Shown one piece after another: positions 1-10,978 of a stretch of 64,000 nucleotides of DNA. This DNA is from Panopea generosa. Taxonomy: Eukaryota; Mollusca; Bivalvia; Adapedonta; Hiatellidae. How positions within the stretch are numbered: the first letter of the stretch is position 1; each line of letters starts with the position of its first letter. A program made the position numbers and the translations under genes. The notes beneath the pieces were generated by a model, which worked only from the letters and a program-made list of their open reading frames with translations, searched no databases and was not told where the DNA came from. The stretch is from contig CM055895.1 of assembly GCA_029582155.1 (NCBI GenBank), forward strand, positions 53,597,250 through 53,661,249, written 5' to 3'.

Positions 1-275
1 TTATTTTATAATACAATTTGAGATTTCAATGAAGTTTTGCTATAATTTGCTGCACACTGCCCAGTATCTCAGTCATGTAATTCATCTAGGGTGTGAAACA
101 CGGTAGACAATAATAACTAAAAATTTAACCAGACCAAATGTTCCGATGCTTGAAGGCATTTATGGAATTAAATATTTCTCTGTTTGATACAAAGTAATTT
201 AATTTAAAAGTAAAATGTAGATTTAAAGGGTGTTGTGGCAGTGTTGAAATAAATTTTAATATGTTCATTTTTTAA

Positions 276-1712
276 GGGTCTGCACACATACTGGGGTGGT
301 TCATTTCTAAGGGTATGCACACATACTGGGGCGGTTCATTTCTAAGGATCTGCACACATACTGGGGTGGTTCATTCTAAGGGTCTGCACACATACTGGGG
401 CGATTCATTTTTAAGGATCTGCACACATACTGGGGTGGTTCATTTCTAAGGGTCTGCACACATACTAGGGCAATTCATTTTTAAGGATCTGCACACATAT
501 TGGGGTGGTTCATTTCTAAGGGTCTGCACACATACTGGGGCAATTCATTTTTAAGGATCCGCACACATACTGGGGTGGTTCATTTCTAAGGGTCTGCACA
601 CATACTGGGACAGTTCATTTCTAAGATTCTGCACACTTACTGGGGCAGTTCATTTCTAAGGGTCTGCACACATACTGAGACCTTTCATTTCTAAGGGTCT
701 GCACACATACTGGGGCGGTTCATTTCTAAGGATCTGCACACATACTGGGGTGGTTCATTTCTAAGGATCTGCACGTGAAACATACTGGGATGGTTCATTT
801 CTAAGAGTCTGCACACTTACTGGGGCAGTTCATTGCTAAGGGTCTGCACACATACTGAGACCTTTCATTTGTAAGGGTCTGCACACATACTGGGGCGGTT
901 CATTTCTAAGGATTTGCACACATACTGGGGTGGTTCATTTCTAAGGGTCTGCACACATACTGAGACCTTTCATTTCTAAGGATCTGCACACATACTGGGA
1001 CAGTTCATTTCAAAGAGTCTGCACACTTACTGGGGCAGTTCATTTCTAAGAGTTTGCACACATACTGAGTCCTTTCATTTCTAAGGGTCTGCACACATAC
1101 TGGGGCGGTTCATTTCTAAGGATTTGCACACATACTGTGGTGGTTCATTTCTAAGGGTCTGCACACATACTGGGGCAATTCATTTTTAAGGATCTGCACA
1201 CATACTGGGGCGGTGGTTCATTTCTAAGGGTCTGCACACATACTTGGGATGTTCATTTCTAAAGGTCTGCACACATACTGGGGCCTTTCATTTCTAAGGG
1301 TCTGCACACATACTGGGGCGGCTCATTTCTAAGAGTCTGCACACATACTGGGGCGGTTCATTTCTAAGGGTTTGCACACATACTGGGGCCGTTCATTTCT
1401 AAGGGTGTGCACACATACTGGGGTGATTCATTTTAAGGGTCTGCACACATTCGGGGGCCTTTCATTTCTAAGGGTCTGCACACATACTGGAGCTGTTCAT
1501 TTCTAAGGGTCTGCACACATACTGGGGCGGTTCATTTCTAAGGGTCTGCACACATACTGAGGCCGTTCATTTCTAAAGGTCTGCACACTTACTGGGGCAG
1601 TTCATTTCTAAGAGTCTGCACACATACTGGGGTGGTTCATTTCTAAGGGTCTGCACACATACTGGGGCGGTTCATTTCTAAGGGTCTGCACACATACTGG
1701 GGCAGTTCATTT
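276..1712. repeat. 35-bp minisatellite, about 41 copies
   Basis: The unit contains GGTCTGCACACATACTGGGG followed by a variable pair of bases and TTCATTTCTAA, giving 35 bp. Copies differ mainly at the GGGGCGG/GGGGTGG/GAGACCT position, and these subtypes recur in blocks, which suggests that groups of units were copied together. It is intronic and non-coding. Confidence 0.95.
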
Positions 1713-2320
1713 CATATTTGTATGAGGTAAATATGATATTTTTTTCAAAACTTGAAAATTGCAACGAGTCCCTTTAAATATTATAACATTTTGCTATAAA
1801 GTTCTGTAATTGATTTACAAAATTAGTCGATGATGTATCTGTAAATTGTGAGGACATAATTGGCTTTTCAGACATTTGCCTTCAAGCTTAATGGAAACAT
1901 TTCATAAACAAAGTTGTTGCACTCTTTAAGATATATTTACAATGAAAGATATGAAATGGAAGTAAAATTTATGATGTAAGAAAATGTTAACAAAATTAAA
2001 AGTAATTTAAAGTTTACAATTAAAATATGTTGTACTGAAATATATTTAAATTTATGATTAATAACATATAAAGACTAACCATTAAACATAATCCGAACTA
2101 TGGATTTAAAATTTACAAATAAAAAATAACAAAATCAAAATGAAAACAAATGGGAAAAAAAGTAATAAAATGGAAATGTATTTTGATTGTTTGTTACAAA
2201 TGTTTGTCCTGTTTTTTCTTCCTGCACCCTGCCTGACAGGCAATAGTACCCTGTCGAGAGGTAAAATGTTTGTTGTATTGTTCTTCCTTGTAACTAGCTG
2301 CTTTATGTACAGAATATTAA

Positions 2321-2425
2321 AGCGGGGCGGTAGTGCAGTGGCTAGAGTGTTGGCCGCTCCCGACCTGGGAGCCTCTCGAAAAACAACACTCAGTACTAGT
2401 TCTACCCAGGATGCAGATTCGTGAG
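2321..2425 (+). repeat. tRNA-derived SINE fragment (third type)
   Basis: The segment starts GCGGGGCGG and has a box-A-like TAGTGCAGTGG, then a weak box-B-like AGATTCG about 80 bp later. This resembles the tRNA-related head of a SINE. It differs from the two better-defined SINE families in the window and no tail is evident. A 94-residue open frame overlapping it has no recognisable domain. Confidence 0.4.
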
Positions 2426-2568
2426 CGGTCCATATAAGCTCTGAGCTTTCTTAGCAATTGTGCTGAAATAACTTAGTATAAACCAATATATCAGACGACA
2501 TAGCAGATGCATAGCACACCGACACTCTGTTATTTCACTTTAAAGCTGCGAGTCATCATATTTAGTCA

Positions 2569-2646
2569 AGTTCTCCTCAAATCAATCAGGTCTTAGTCCA
2601 TGTTACAAAGCAAGGCATCCACTGGTTGATTTGAGGATGAACTCGA
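2569..2646. repeat. Short foldback element
   Basis: CCTCAAATCAATCAGG near 2574 is matched by the inverted CTGGTTGATTTGAGGAT near 2620, giving arms of about 20 bp with few mismatches around a loop of about 40 bp. It looks like a small MITE or MITE remnant. No target duplication was identified. Confidence 0.5.
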
Positions 2647-3003
2647 GGGTATATATAATCTTGGCGCTTGTGGATAGTCAATGTGCTATTTTAAATGACG
2701 TTTTCTGATAGGGTTGGGAAATACTGTGAAATTGGAAAGTCTAATTTGAAGTTTTATGCTTTTATGCAAGAAAAACAACAATACTAAGTATCAAAAAAAA
2801 AAAAGAATTGAGTTGTCAATGATTTTGACATCTTTATACACGACTAAAAGTGAGGCATATATAACTTTATATTGCCAAGATGCACACAGAATATGACACA
2901 TGTAGTTCTGTATCTCCCCAGCTCCGATAATCTTGCTTCTGTACAAAGTTATCAATAAATAATGACTTTAATCTTGTAGTGTAATTAAGAAATACAATAT
3001 AAC

Positions 3004-3184
3004 ACAGTCAAATCTGCGTAAGCAGTCACTTCTATTAAACAGCCACCTGTCTTAAGCAACCATTTTTTTTTTTTTCCATTTCTATGTTTTCCGAGTAAAT
3101 TAACCTGTTTTAAGTAACCACCTGTCTTAAAAGACCACTTTTACTCCTTCCCTTGACTGGCTGCTTAAGACAGGTTTGACTGTA
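3004..3184. mobile_element. MITE-like inverted-repeat element
   Basis: The left end ACAGTCAAATCTGCGTAAGC is matched by an inverted right end reading, on the opposite strand, ACAGTCAAACCTGTCTTAAG. The interior repeats the phrase ACCTGTCTTAA several times. It is about 180 bp long, has no coding and lies in an intron. The CAGT start is compatible with a Tc1/mariner-type non-autonomous element, but that family assignment is inference. Confidence 0.65.
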
Positions 3185-3475
3185 TACACCTCTATTTGCT
3201 GTTTAGCTTCTTAGTTATATACAAGTAATTGTATTTAAATGACGCCTTTCTGTGTACAGATATTTAATTACACCTTTTGTGGCAGTACATATTTTTGAAT
3301 TGCATTTTATATGTTTATATATACATACATGTATTCACATGTTTATATACATCCTACTGTAGGTATGATGTACATATATTTAAACTTAATGATACTCTTA
3401 TTTGTAGCATAGGTACACATTATTTAATAAAATTACACCTTTGTATGTCGCACATATATCTAAATTACACATGTA

Positions 3476-3650
3476 TAGATTCGAGTCTTGCTTGCACCAA
3501 ACTCTTTATGTAAGAAAGTTGGCCAGTTATTTGCGGAAGGACAGTGGTTCTACTCATATTATTCTGAGGTCTTCCTCCACCAATAAAACTGGATATGCCA
3601 TATATAACCTAAAATGTGTTACAAAATGGTGTTAAACCCTGTTTAAAAAA
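3476..3650 (+). mobile_element. tRNA-derived SINE, family B, 5'-truncated
   Basis: Begins near the box-B-like GATTCGAGTCTTGC and continues with the family body (AAGGACAGTGGTTCTACTCA, CTGAGGTCTTCCTCCACCA) and the conserved 3' end GGTGTTAAACCCTGTTTAAA. The same order of blocks recurs at 5086, 6955, 13362 and 30655, which defines the family. The tRNA-like head is missing here. Confidence 0.75.
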
Positions 3651-3849
3651 AACTAAACATTTATGTGTAGCATATAATTATATTTAAAGTACAGCATAGT
3701 TTCGAAGTGTGTGGCACATGTATATAAAAATTACACATTTATATGCAGCAAAGGTGTAAATTTAAAACATACCTTTATGTGTAGCATATATATTTGGATC
3801 AAACTTTTGCTCAATAAGAGTATATATAAATTTATTATATCATAGTAAT

Positions 3850-5062
3850 GATAAAGTCTAGTAATGGGATATTAGTCATTTGTATGCATAGCAATGGAAT
3901 ATAAAAGATACATTTATCATAGCAATATGATATGAGAGCTACTTACATGTATAGCAATGGGATATAAGAGTTACTTGTATGTATAGCAATGGGATATAAG
4001 AGTTACTTACATGCATAGCAATGGGATATAAGAGCTACTTATATGCATAGTAATGGGATATAAGAGTTAACTTAAAATATGCATAGCAATGGGATATATA
4101 GAGTTGCTTACATGCATAGCAATGGGATATAAGAGTTACTTATATGCATAGCAATGGGATATAAGAGTTACTTATATGCATAGCAATGGGATAAAAGAGT
4201 TTTTTATGCATAACAAGGGGATATAAATGTTACTTATATGCATAGCAATGGGATATAATAGTTACTTATATGCATAGCAATGGGATATTAGAGTTACTTA
4301 TATGCATATCAATGGGATATAGGAATTATATGCATAGCAATGGGAAATATGCATTATTTATATGCTGGCAATGGATTATAAGAGTTACTTACATGCATAG
4401 CAATGGGATATTATAGTTACTAATATGCATAGCAATGGGATATAATAGTTACTAACATGCATAGCAATGGGATATTATAGTTACTTATATGCATAGCAAT
4501 GGGATATAATAGTTACTTATATGCATATCAATGGGATATTAGAGTTACTTATATGCATATCAATGGGATATAAGAATTATATGCATAGCAATGGGAAATA
4601 TGCATTATTTATATGCATAGCAATGGGATATAAGAGTTACTTAAATGCATAGCAATGGGATATTATAGTTACTTATATGCATAGCAATGGGATATAATAG
4701 TTACTAACATGCATAGCAATGGGATATTATAGTTACTTATATGCATAGCAATGGGATATAATAGTTACTTATATGCATAGCTTTGGGATATAATAGCTAC
4801 GTTCATGCATAGCAAAGGGATATAAGAGTTACTTATATGCATATTAATGGGATATAATAGTTACTTACATGCATAGCAACTGGACATAATAGTTACTCCT
4901 ATGCATATTAATGGGATGTAATAGTTACTTATATGCTAAGCAATGGGTTATGAGTTATTTATATGCATAGCAATGGTATATAAGAGATACTGGTATGCAT
5001 AGCAATGGGATAAAAGAGGAACTTATATCATGACTATGTGATATATAAGTTACTTGTATCAT
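3850..5062. repeat. 32-bp minisatellite with higher-order structure
   Basis: The unit is built from GCATAGCAATGGGATATAAG plus AGTTACTTATAT (32 bp), about 38 copies. Blocks around 4281-4500 and 4532-4750 share the same succession of variant units (shortened GGAATTATAT unit, then GGGAAATATGCATTATTTAT), with a period near 251 bp. This shows duplication of a multi-unit block. Confidence 0.93.
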
Positions 5063-5085
5063 AGCTTTGGAGTATATATTAAGAG

Positions 5086-5268
5086 GGTCGTACATGCCCG
5101 AGTGGTCTAAGGTTCCGTCTCAAAATTACTTACCCCTTACCGCTAATGTTGTAGGTTTGAGTCTTGCTGGCTTCAACCCCCCCCCCCCCCCCCCCCCCAT
5201 CAGTATGCCATAACTATATAACTTGAAATATGTTGAAAATGGCGTTTAACCCTATTAAAAATATATAT
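5086..5268 (+). mobile_element. tRNA-derived SINE, family B
   Basis: The head GTACATGCCCGAGTGGTCTA followed by AGGTTCCG matches a tRNA-like 5' region with box A. Box B is GTAGGTTTGAGTC. After a C run, the copy resumes with the family 3' end GGCGTTTAACCCTATTAAAA. The middle of the family body is absent, so this is an internally deleted copy. Confidence 0.75.
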
Positions 5269-5311
5269 ACATTAAGATCACAATTTCTATTAAAGATGAT
5301 GTTAATTACTC

Positions 5312-5556
5312 CACTTGTATCATAGCTATGAAGTATACATAAAGATTACAACTTGTATTGTTAAGCAAGATGATGTTAATATACTCCACTTGTATCATAG
5401 CTATGAAATATACATAAAGATTACAACTTGTATTGTTAAGCAAGATGATGTTAATATACTCCACTTGTATCATAGCTATGAAATATACATAAAGATTACA
5501 ACTTGTATTGTTAAGCAAGATGATGTTAATATACTCCACTTGTATCATAGCTATTT
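5312..5556. repeat. 75-bp tandem repeat, about 3.3 copies
   Basis: The unit contains TATCATAGCTATGAAATATA, ACAACTTGTATTGTTAAGCA and GATGATGTTAATATACTCCA. Because 75 is divisible by three, both strands stay open in one frame and give periodic open frames. These are repeat artefacts, not genes. Copies are almost identical, so the array is young. Confidence 0.92.
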
Positions 5557-6263
5557 AGTGCTTTATTAATGTTTTGTATCATAGCTGTTGAAAGTAAACA
5601 GTATGGTCTTGGAAGCTTTATGAATTTTTTGTCTTAATACATGTACAATGTTATGTTCTTAAACCATAAATTCTAGAATATGTTACCAGTTGTACAATCT
5701 ATAATCTTCTATAACTGGTATACCAGAGCAATGTTTCTTTTCAAGAGAGTCTCTCTTAAGTCTATTATTATTGGCACCAAAATGCATGACTCCTAGTGAG
5801 AAATTAAAGCTACTTCAACTTTATTTCAATCATATTGGCATATAAACATTTCTTTGTTTCATATTTTTCCATTTCTTTTTTTCCTGTCTTTACTATTTTA
5901 CTTCACATACATTTTTTTATAATTTTTTTTTTTTTTTTTTTTTTTTTTTGAAATAACTAAATTATATTAGAGCAAATTGTTATAAACTGCTCAATAAAAC
6001 AGTTAATATCTTTACGAGAAGTCAGTAAAACAGTTAGTTTTCAAGAACTCAGTAAATAATGTTGAAATAGATTTAACTCATGTTTCAATTTTTATACCTA
6101 TTTATGCAAAACCACATGTGTTTATTTATCTCCAAATGTACTGGTATATATGCTTCAGGAAAATAGTTCAGTGCAGATTTAGCAAACTTTCATAGTGTCC
6201 CTTTCAATTATATCAGCATCAGCAGCATTTTTCAATTAAACTAATTTATTCTTTATTCAACAG

Positions 6264-6360
6264 GGGGAGCCAATGGTGCTGTTTGGGAAGATATCACAGA
6301 AAACAAGAACTTGCAGTTCACCAATGATTGTGTGTCCTTCACTACCACGGTATCAGCCAG
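6264..6360 (+). CDS. ANK: Ankyrin exon 1 of window: start of UPA domain
   Basis: This exon opens the UPA domain of ankyrin, the module that packs against the paired ZU5 domains in the spectrin-binding supermodule at the cytoplasmic face of the membrane. Its frame (two bases to finish a split codon, then 31 codons) includes [19 protein letters not shown] and TTTVSAR, which I recognise as matching the vertebrate ankyrin segment WEDIT...FVNECVSFTTNVSAR. The acceptor is TTCAACAG and the donor is GTGAGT. It leaves two bases (AG) that the next exon completes to Arg. The preceding exon, expected to end in a Thr-Gly context, lies outside the window. Confidence 0.96.
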
Positions 6361-6954
6361 GTGAGTCGTGTTTGTAAACAGGAAGTAGTTGTGGATGGGC
6401 ACATGGCCCATGTGATGAAATACAAATGTCTCTTCACGTCTCATCCGTTACCAGCTTTGTGCGTATTAAAATTTAGAACTATAAAAAAACGAATGTACCT
6501 TTTTTTTTTCAATCAGCATCTCATTTTAGCTTCTGATTTCTTGTATCTACAATTTGAATATCATAGTACTTGAATCTGAACTAAATACACTGAAGTGGTC
6601 AAGAAAAACTGGGTGAATTTCAGCGCCACATTATAAAGTTATTGTTAACGATATTCACAGTTTTAGAATATGTGTGGAAAGGTATTTCATTAATGATTTT
6701 ATCAGTTATAAATAAATAATGATCGTATTAACAAAATCATTAATGTAATCCAATTACATACATATTCTAAATCTGTAAATTGTGCTTACAATAGTTTCAT
6801 AATGTGGCTCTGATATCAAAAACCCTTTCAGTATACTTTTTGTCTGGATAAAGGTCATAAATTGTGCGTACTGTGCCTATCAGTTTTCTTATATAAATAG
6901 GAATGTGGTGTCGGAACATTCTTCTATTGACATTATTAATATTTTGTAAGAAGT

Positions 6955-7208
6955 CAAGTTTCCCTGTAGCCAAGTCGTCTTTGACACCATCTCAAAATGA
7001 CATGCCTCTTAACACTAAGGTCATGGGTTCAGGCCAAGTTATGGCTATATATCTTATTTGAGAAAGTTTGGCTTTTACTTATGGAAGGACAGAGGTTATA
7101 CTCGAGTGTCATCCACTAACACTAGAACTGTATAAGCCATATAATTTATGAACCTGTCAATATATAAGAAATGTCATTCAACCCATTTCCATTCAAACAG
7201 TTTTAAAT
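6955..7208 (+). mobile_element. tRNA-derived SINE, family B, diverged
   Basis: Sits in the intron between UPA exons 1 and 2. Recognisable blocks are GTAGCCAAGTCG near the head, AAGGTCATGGGTTCAGGCC (box B region), GGAAGGACAGAGGTTATACT and the tail GTCATTCAACCC. It is clearly older than the other family B copies and ends about 40 bp before the next exon, close to its acceptor. Confidence 0.65.
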
Positions 7209-7247
7209 AAAAACGCTCATGTCATGGTTCAACTTACTGTATTACAG

Positions 7248-7476
7248 GTTCTGGTTGATGGACTGCCAGGCGACCCAGGAGTCGGCCAGTATGGCCACTG
7301 ACATATATCACGAGGCCGTCAACGTACCATATATGGCACGCTTTGTCGTCTTTGCTAAGCGTACATCTATGGAGGAAGGACAATTGCGCATGTTCTGTAT
7401 GACTGATGATCGTACGGACAAGACACTCGAGAAACAACAAAATTTTACTGAGGTTGCCAGAAGCAGAGATGTGGAG
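7248..7476 (+). CDS. ANK: Ankyrin exon 2 of window: core of UPA domain
   Basis: The first base completes the Arg codon left by the previous exon, then 76 codons follow. The translation starts [20 protein letters not shown] and includes [29 protein letters not shown] and [13 protein letters not shown]. Each has a close vertebrate ankyrin counterpart ([52 protein letters not shown]). The UPA domain is part of the ankyrin surface that organises the spectrin-binding region. Acceptor ATTACAG; donor GAG|GTAAAG. It ends in phase 0 exactly at the junction where the next exon supplies VLEGRP. Confidence 0.97.
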
Positions 7477-7524
7477 GTAAAGGGAGATAACTGACAAATA
7501 TTCCATCATTTGTTAAAAAGATTG

Positions 7525-7800
7525 TGTGACTCAATCCATGGCAGGGGTCATGAGTTTGAATACCTGCCTGGCCACAGACTCTATGACTTGCCTGACCAAG
7601 GTCTCTATGATGAGTGATATTCGACATTATGTCCCATTTTCATATGTCTCCTGCTGCTGATTCAAGTAGGAAAGGTACAATTACTTGAGGTGATGGTATG
7701 TCTCGAGTACTAGTTAATTTTCCAAGATCCCAGGAAAGAGTGGTTATGTAAACTGATCATCTGTTAGCCCTTGATTGCAGAAAAATTTTCAATAATGTTA
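7525..7800 (+). mobile_element. tRNA-derived SINE, family A, old copy
   Basis: Box-B-like CATGAGTTTGAATACCTGCC is followed by the family A body: GATGAGTGATATTCGACATT, CTGCTGCTGATTCAAGTAGG, GATCCCAGGAAAGAGTGGTT, AACTGATCATCTGTTAGCCC. The 5' tRNA-like head is truncated or diverged. It starts about 50 bp after UPA exon 2. Confidence 0.8.
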
Positions 7801-7963
7801 TTGCTGTTACTGGACACACTTATTCTTTTAAAAGTAATATTAAATTTATAGAAAATTTCTCAAACAAACTAAGAAGTATATATAATGTTAAAAAGCAGTT
7901 TATTGGCAAATTATTGGTTGTTTTTTGAATTTCAAAGACATGTAAACAACTTCTCACTTACAG

Positions 7964-8215
7964 GTCCTAGAAGGAAGGCCCCAATTTGTGGAGATGGCAG
8001 GCAACCTCATTCCTGTCACAAAATCTGGTGACCAGCTCTTTATCGATTTCAAAGCTTTTCGAGAGAATCGCCTACCGTGCACGGTACGCATTCGTGACCT
8101 AGATCAAGAGCAAGCTGCCAGGGTGGCGTTCATGAAAGAACCAAAAGTGGCTCGCGGAGAGCTTCCACAAATACCAATCTGTAATCTCAACATCACGCTT
8201 CCAGGATGGTCGAAA
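7964..8215 (+). CDS. ANK: Ankyrin exon 3 of window: end of UPA domain
   Basis: Phase 0 to phase 0, 84 codons, acceptor TCACTTACAG and donor AAA|GTAAGT. The translation runs from VLEGRPQFVEMAGN through LIPVTKSGDQLFIDFKAF, RENRLPCTVRIRDL and VAFMKEPK to ICNLNITLPGWSK. Vertebrate ankyrins read GNLVPLTKSGQ, FKENRLPLFVKVRD, SFMKEPK and AICNLNITLPIYTK in the same order, so the domain call and the exon limits are firm. The phase 0 end means it can join in frame to any acceptor in phase 0; in this window those are at 9458, 12904 and 17902. The first gives the standard DD-containing form. Confidence 0.97.
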
Positions 8216-9457
8216 GTAAGTTATTCTGGAAAATTCTTTTTATGAATGGGTCCAGGGTAGAGGGATATTGTTTTGGTGTCGTCCATCTGTCATTCTGTCT
8301 GTCCATCCATCCAGGACATAAACTTTGTAATTATAAGTTGACCACATTATAATAACAATTGGTACAAGTGTTTATTGACTTCCGACAAAAATAATCAAAA
8401 TTGTCACAGTAGATCCAGAGTACTCACTGCCCTTGAATTAATGACTATTGACATTTTTATCAGACTAGTCATAGTGTCTTAGAGTTACTGCACATGAATT
8501 AATGACAATTGACATTTTTGTCAGAATAGTCAGTGTCTTGGAGTTACTGCCCTTGAAGTGATGACAATTGACATTTTTGTCAGAATAGACGAAGTGTTTT
8601 GGAGTTATTGCCCTTGAATTGATGACAATTGACTTTGTCAGACTAGCCATAGTGTCTTGGATTTTTTGCCCTTGAATTGATGACAATTGACTTTGTCAGA
8701 CTAGCCATAGTGTTTTTGAGTTTCTGCCCTTGAAGTGATGACAATTAACATTTTTGTCAGACTAGTCATAGTGTCTTGGAGCTAAAAAACTTAGAATGAT
8801 GAACATTTACAGGAATTAGTGATTAGTACTTTGTAAGTAATTTAAATACTATTCAATGGTTAAATAATGTGTAACTCTACATAACTAATTTTTTTAATTT
8901 CCATCCTATTAAACTCCTCAATGCCCAGAAAAACAACAACAACCAACCAAACGAATATAGCAACAACCAACCTACCAACATAGCTTAAGTACTCAATACA
9001 TACTTCAGCTGTTACCCCATCAGTGTAAAATGGTGCTAAATGACTTCATATTCTTTAGTATTTTTTCACCTTTAAAGCAATATGTTAAAGATGCCCCACT
9101 CAGCTTCTACACACAGCATGTAATACAATAGTCATGAAACATTCTTTGTTTCTTTACATGCTCCAATAATAGTACTTGAATTTAACTTCCTTATTGGTAT
9201 ATGTTGTTTTATTTGATAGCAATGCTAGATTCATAATTATGCCCCCCACCCACCCACTCACTGGGAGATAATTATGTTGTTTATGTTAAAAACATGTTTC
9301 ATAACTGTTTATTATTGTAGCCATTTCTTGAGTATCAGAAGGTAATTGTAAACATATACAGTTGTCATATACTTTTACCTATTATGTTTTACAGTGATTG
9401 GATAGTCATGTATGATGTATAATATTTCTATAGTAACTGTATCTACATTATTTTCAG
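8216..9457. other. Intron between UPA and linker exon
   Basis: Holds a ~61-bp tandem repeat (8405-8785) and otherwise AT-rich sequence. No further coding, SINE or foldback element was recognised in 8790-9457. Confidence 0.7.
8405..8785. repeat. ~61-bp tandem repeat, about 6 copies
   Basis: The unit contains CATAGTGTCTTGGAGTTACT, GCCCTTGAATTGATGACAAT and TGACATTTTTGTCAGAC. Unit length varies slightly through a short indel in the TGACATTTTTGTCAG part. Intronic. Confidence 0.88.
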
Positions 9458-9536
9458 TCGTCATCTATGGAACTTGATGCTGATGCCTCCCTGGAGGTGA
9501 GGAAGAGACATTCATTACTCAGAGAACATGGTATAG
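9458..9536 (+). CDS. ANK: Ankyrin exon 4 of window: UPA-DD linker
   Basis: Phase 0 in, one base out (26 codons plus one base). Acceptor ACATTATTTTCAG, donor ATAG|GTATGT. It encodes SSSMELDADASLEVRKRHSL followed by LREHGI, a short linker between UPA and the death domain. In vertebrates a far longer, alternatively spliced region, including the giant exon, lies at this point; here only this short exon separates the two domains. A GTGAGG at 9497 could serve as an internal donor but would change the phase, so the 9536 end is preferred. Confidence 0.9.
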
Positions 9537-9559
9537 GTATGTACACATCTTTTATGAAG

Positions 9560-10236
9560 TGTTAGAAGAGTCTTATCAGCTATGAATTATTTTCTCTTGC
9601 AGTGTTTGAAAACATGCTATCAGTTATAAAGTATTTCCCCTTGCAGTGTTAGAAGATTCTATCAGTTATAAATTATTTCCCCTTGCAGTATTAGAAAATG
9701 CTATCAGTTATAAAGTATTTCCTCTTGCAGTGTTAAGAAAAGTCTATCAGTTATGCATTATTTTCCCTTGCAGTGTTAGAAGATTCTATCAGTTATGCAT
9801 TATTCCCCCTTGCAGTGTTAGAAGAGTCGATCAGTTATAAAGTGTTTCCCCTTGCAGTGTTAGAAGAGTCTATCAGTTATGCATTATTCCCCCTTGCAAT
9901 GTTAGAAGAGTCTATCAGTTATAAAGTATTTCCCCTTGCAGTGTTAGAAGAGTCTATCAATTATAAATTATTTCCCCTTGCAGTGTTAGAAGATTCTATC
10001 AGTTATAAATTATTTCCCCTTGCAGTGTTAGAAGATTCTATCAGTTATGCATTATTCCCCCTTGCAGTGTTAGAAGAGTCTATCAGTTATAAAGTATTTC
10101 CCCTTGCAGTGTTAGAAGAGTCTATCAATTATAAATTATTTCCCCTTGCAGTGTTAGAAGATTCTATCAGTTATAAAATTATTTCCCCTTGCAGTGTTAG
10201 AAAAGTCTATCAGTTATAAATTATTTCCCCTTGCAG
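9560..10236. repeat. 42-bp array made of copies of a 3' splice site
   Basis: About 16 tandem units with the core TGTTAGAAGATTCTATCAG, then TTATAAATTATTTCCCCTTGCAG. The array ends exactly at the acceptor of the death-domain exon, whose first bases are TGTTGGAAGATTCTATCAG. Each unit therefore carries a pyrimidine tract, a CAG and a copy of the first ~19 coding bases of that exon. Most units are 42 bp and so frame-preserving; the unit at 10152-10194 is 43 bp. The periodic open frame across 9773-10219 follows from this and is not a separate gene. Confidence 0.95.
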
Positions 10237-10440
10237 TGTTGGAAGATTCTATCAGCCGGGCCCAGATAAAGCTTACAGATGTGGCTGACACACTACAGGG
10301 TGACTGGGTAATCCTCGCCCAGCAACTAGACATCACCGGTGGTGAGATTAACCAGATCAAGTCAGACTACAACACAGTAAATGATCAAGCTCTGGCAATG
10401 TTACAACTCTGGGTCTCGAAAAAGGGAGATGAAGCAACAG
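10237..10440 (+). CDS. ANK: Ankyrin exon 5 of window: death domain, first part
   Basis: Encodes the N-terminal two thirds of the ankyrin death domain: (V)LEDSISRAQIKLTDVADTL, then GDWVILAQQLDITGGEINQI, KSDYNTVNDQALAMLQLWV and SKKGDEAT. This lines up with the vertebrate pattern [26 protein letters not shown]...LLKYWLERDGKHAT, including the Trp in helix 2 and the Gln-Ile of helix 3. Phase 1 in and out, 204 nt, donor ACAG|GTACAC. The acceptor CCTTGCAG is the last of about 17 near-identical acceptors in tandem. Use of the one just upstream (start 10195) would insert 14 residues, VLEKSISYKLFPLA, in frame. Confidence 0.96.
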
Positions 10441-10978
10441 GTACACATCACAATAAATTAACTGATATTTTTAACAGGTCATCATCTCTTATGATTTAAA
10501 CTTATTTATTTTACTTCAGTTGCGAAACAAGTTATTACAACTTAGACAAATTATGCTCCAAGTATTTTTGGAGAACCATTAATGCTCATAGTTATACAGA
10601 TGAAGTGTCTTGCTCAAGGACACCCCAAGTGACCGTCTGATCCTGGGTATTTTGCTCTGCCACTGGACGACGCTCCGATTTCATGAAATTCTCTCTTATA
10701 CCCTATTTATCTTACATTGACTCACTTTAGTTTATGCTTGAATTGACATTCAAACCATCATAAACTACCACTGTAATTATATAACCTTATAAAATAATTA
10801 GATATTTCTCTTTATAAAATTATTAGTTATTTCTCCCCCTCTCATCGAGACATAATTTCGTGTTGTCTGTCTGTCACAGGTCATTTAATTCCCTTGCATT
10901 TTATGCCATAATATACTGTCACAATTTTTTGATACAAAAGGATTTGTCTTTTGATTAAAATGTACCTTACATTGTCAG

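Larger units (their letters stand above)
1..6263. other. Upstream intron, mostly tandem repeats
   Basis: No exon with ankyrin-like coding was found here. The stretch ends at the acceptor of the first UPA exon, so it is read as intron sequence between the ZU5 part (outside the window) and UPA. It holds three minisatellites (35, 32 and 75 bp units), MITE-like foldbacks, SINE pieces and homopolymer runs (C run 5177-5198, T run near 5921-5949). Short open frames inside are products of repeat periodicity. Confidence 0.75.

Noticed and set aside
276-1712. CRISPR-like regular repeats
   Set aside because: The units are contiguous without unique spacers, in a eukaryotic intron; they are minisatellites.
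2140-2424. 94-residue open frame with a hydrophobic stretch
   Set aside because: Overlaps a SINE-like fragment, lies in intron sequence, no recognisable domain.
5306-5569. Periodic open frames on both strands
   Set aside because: Produced by the 75-bp tandem repeat, divisible by three; no domain or splice context.
9773-10219. 148-residue periodic open frame
   Set aside because: It is the 42-bp acceptor array read through; no start context, and the frame is broken by the 43-bp unit before the true exon.
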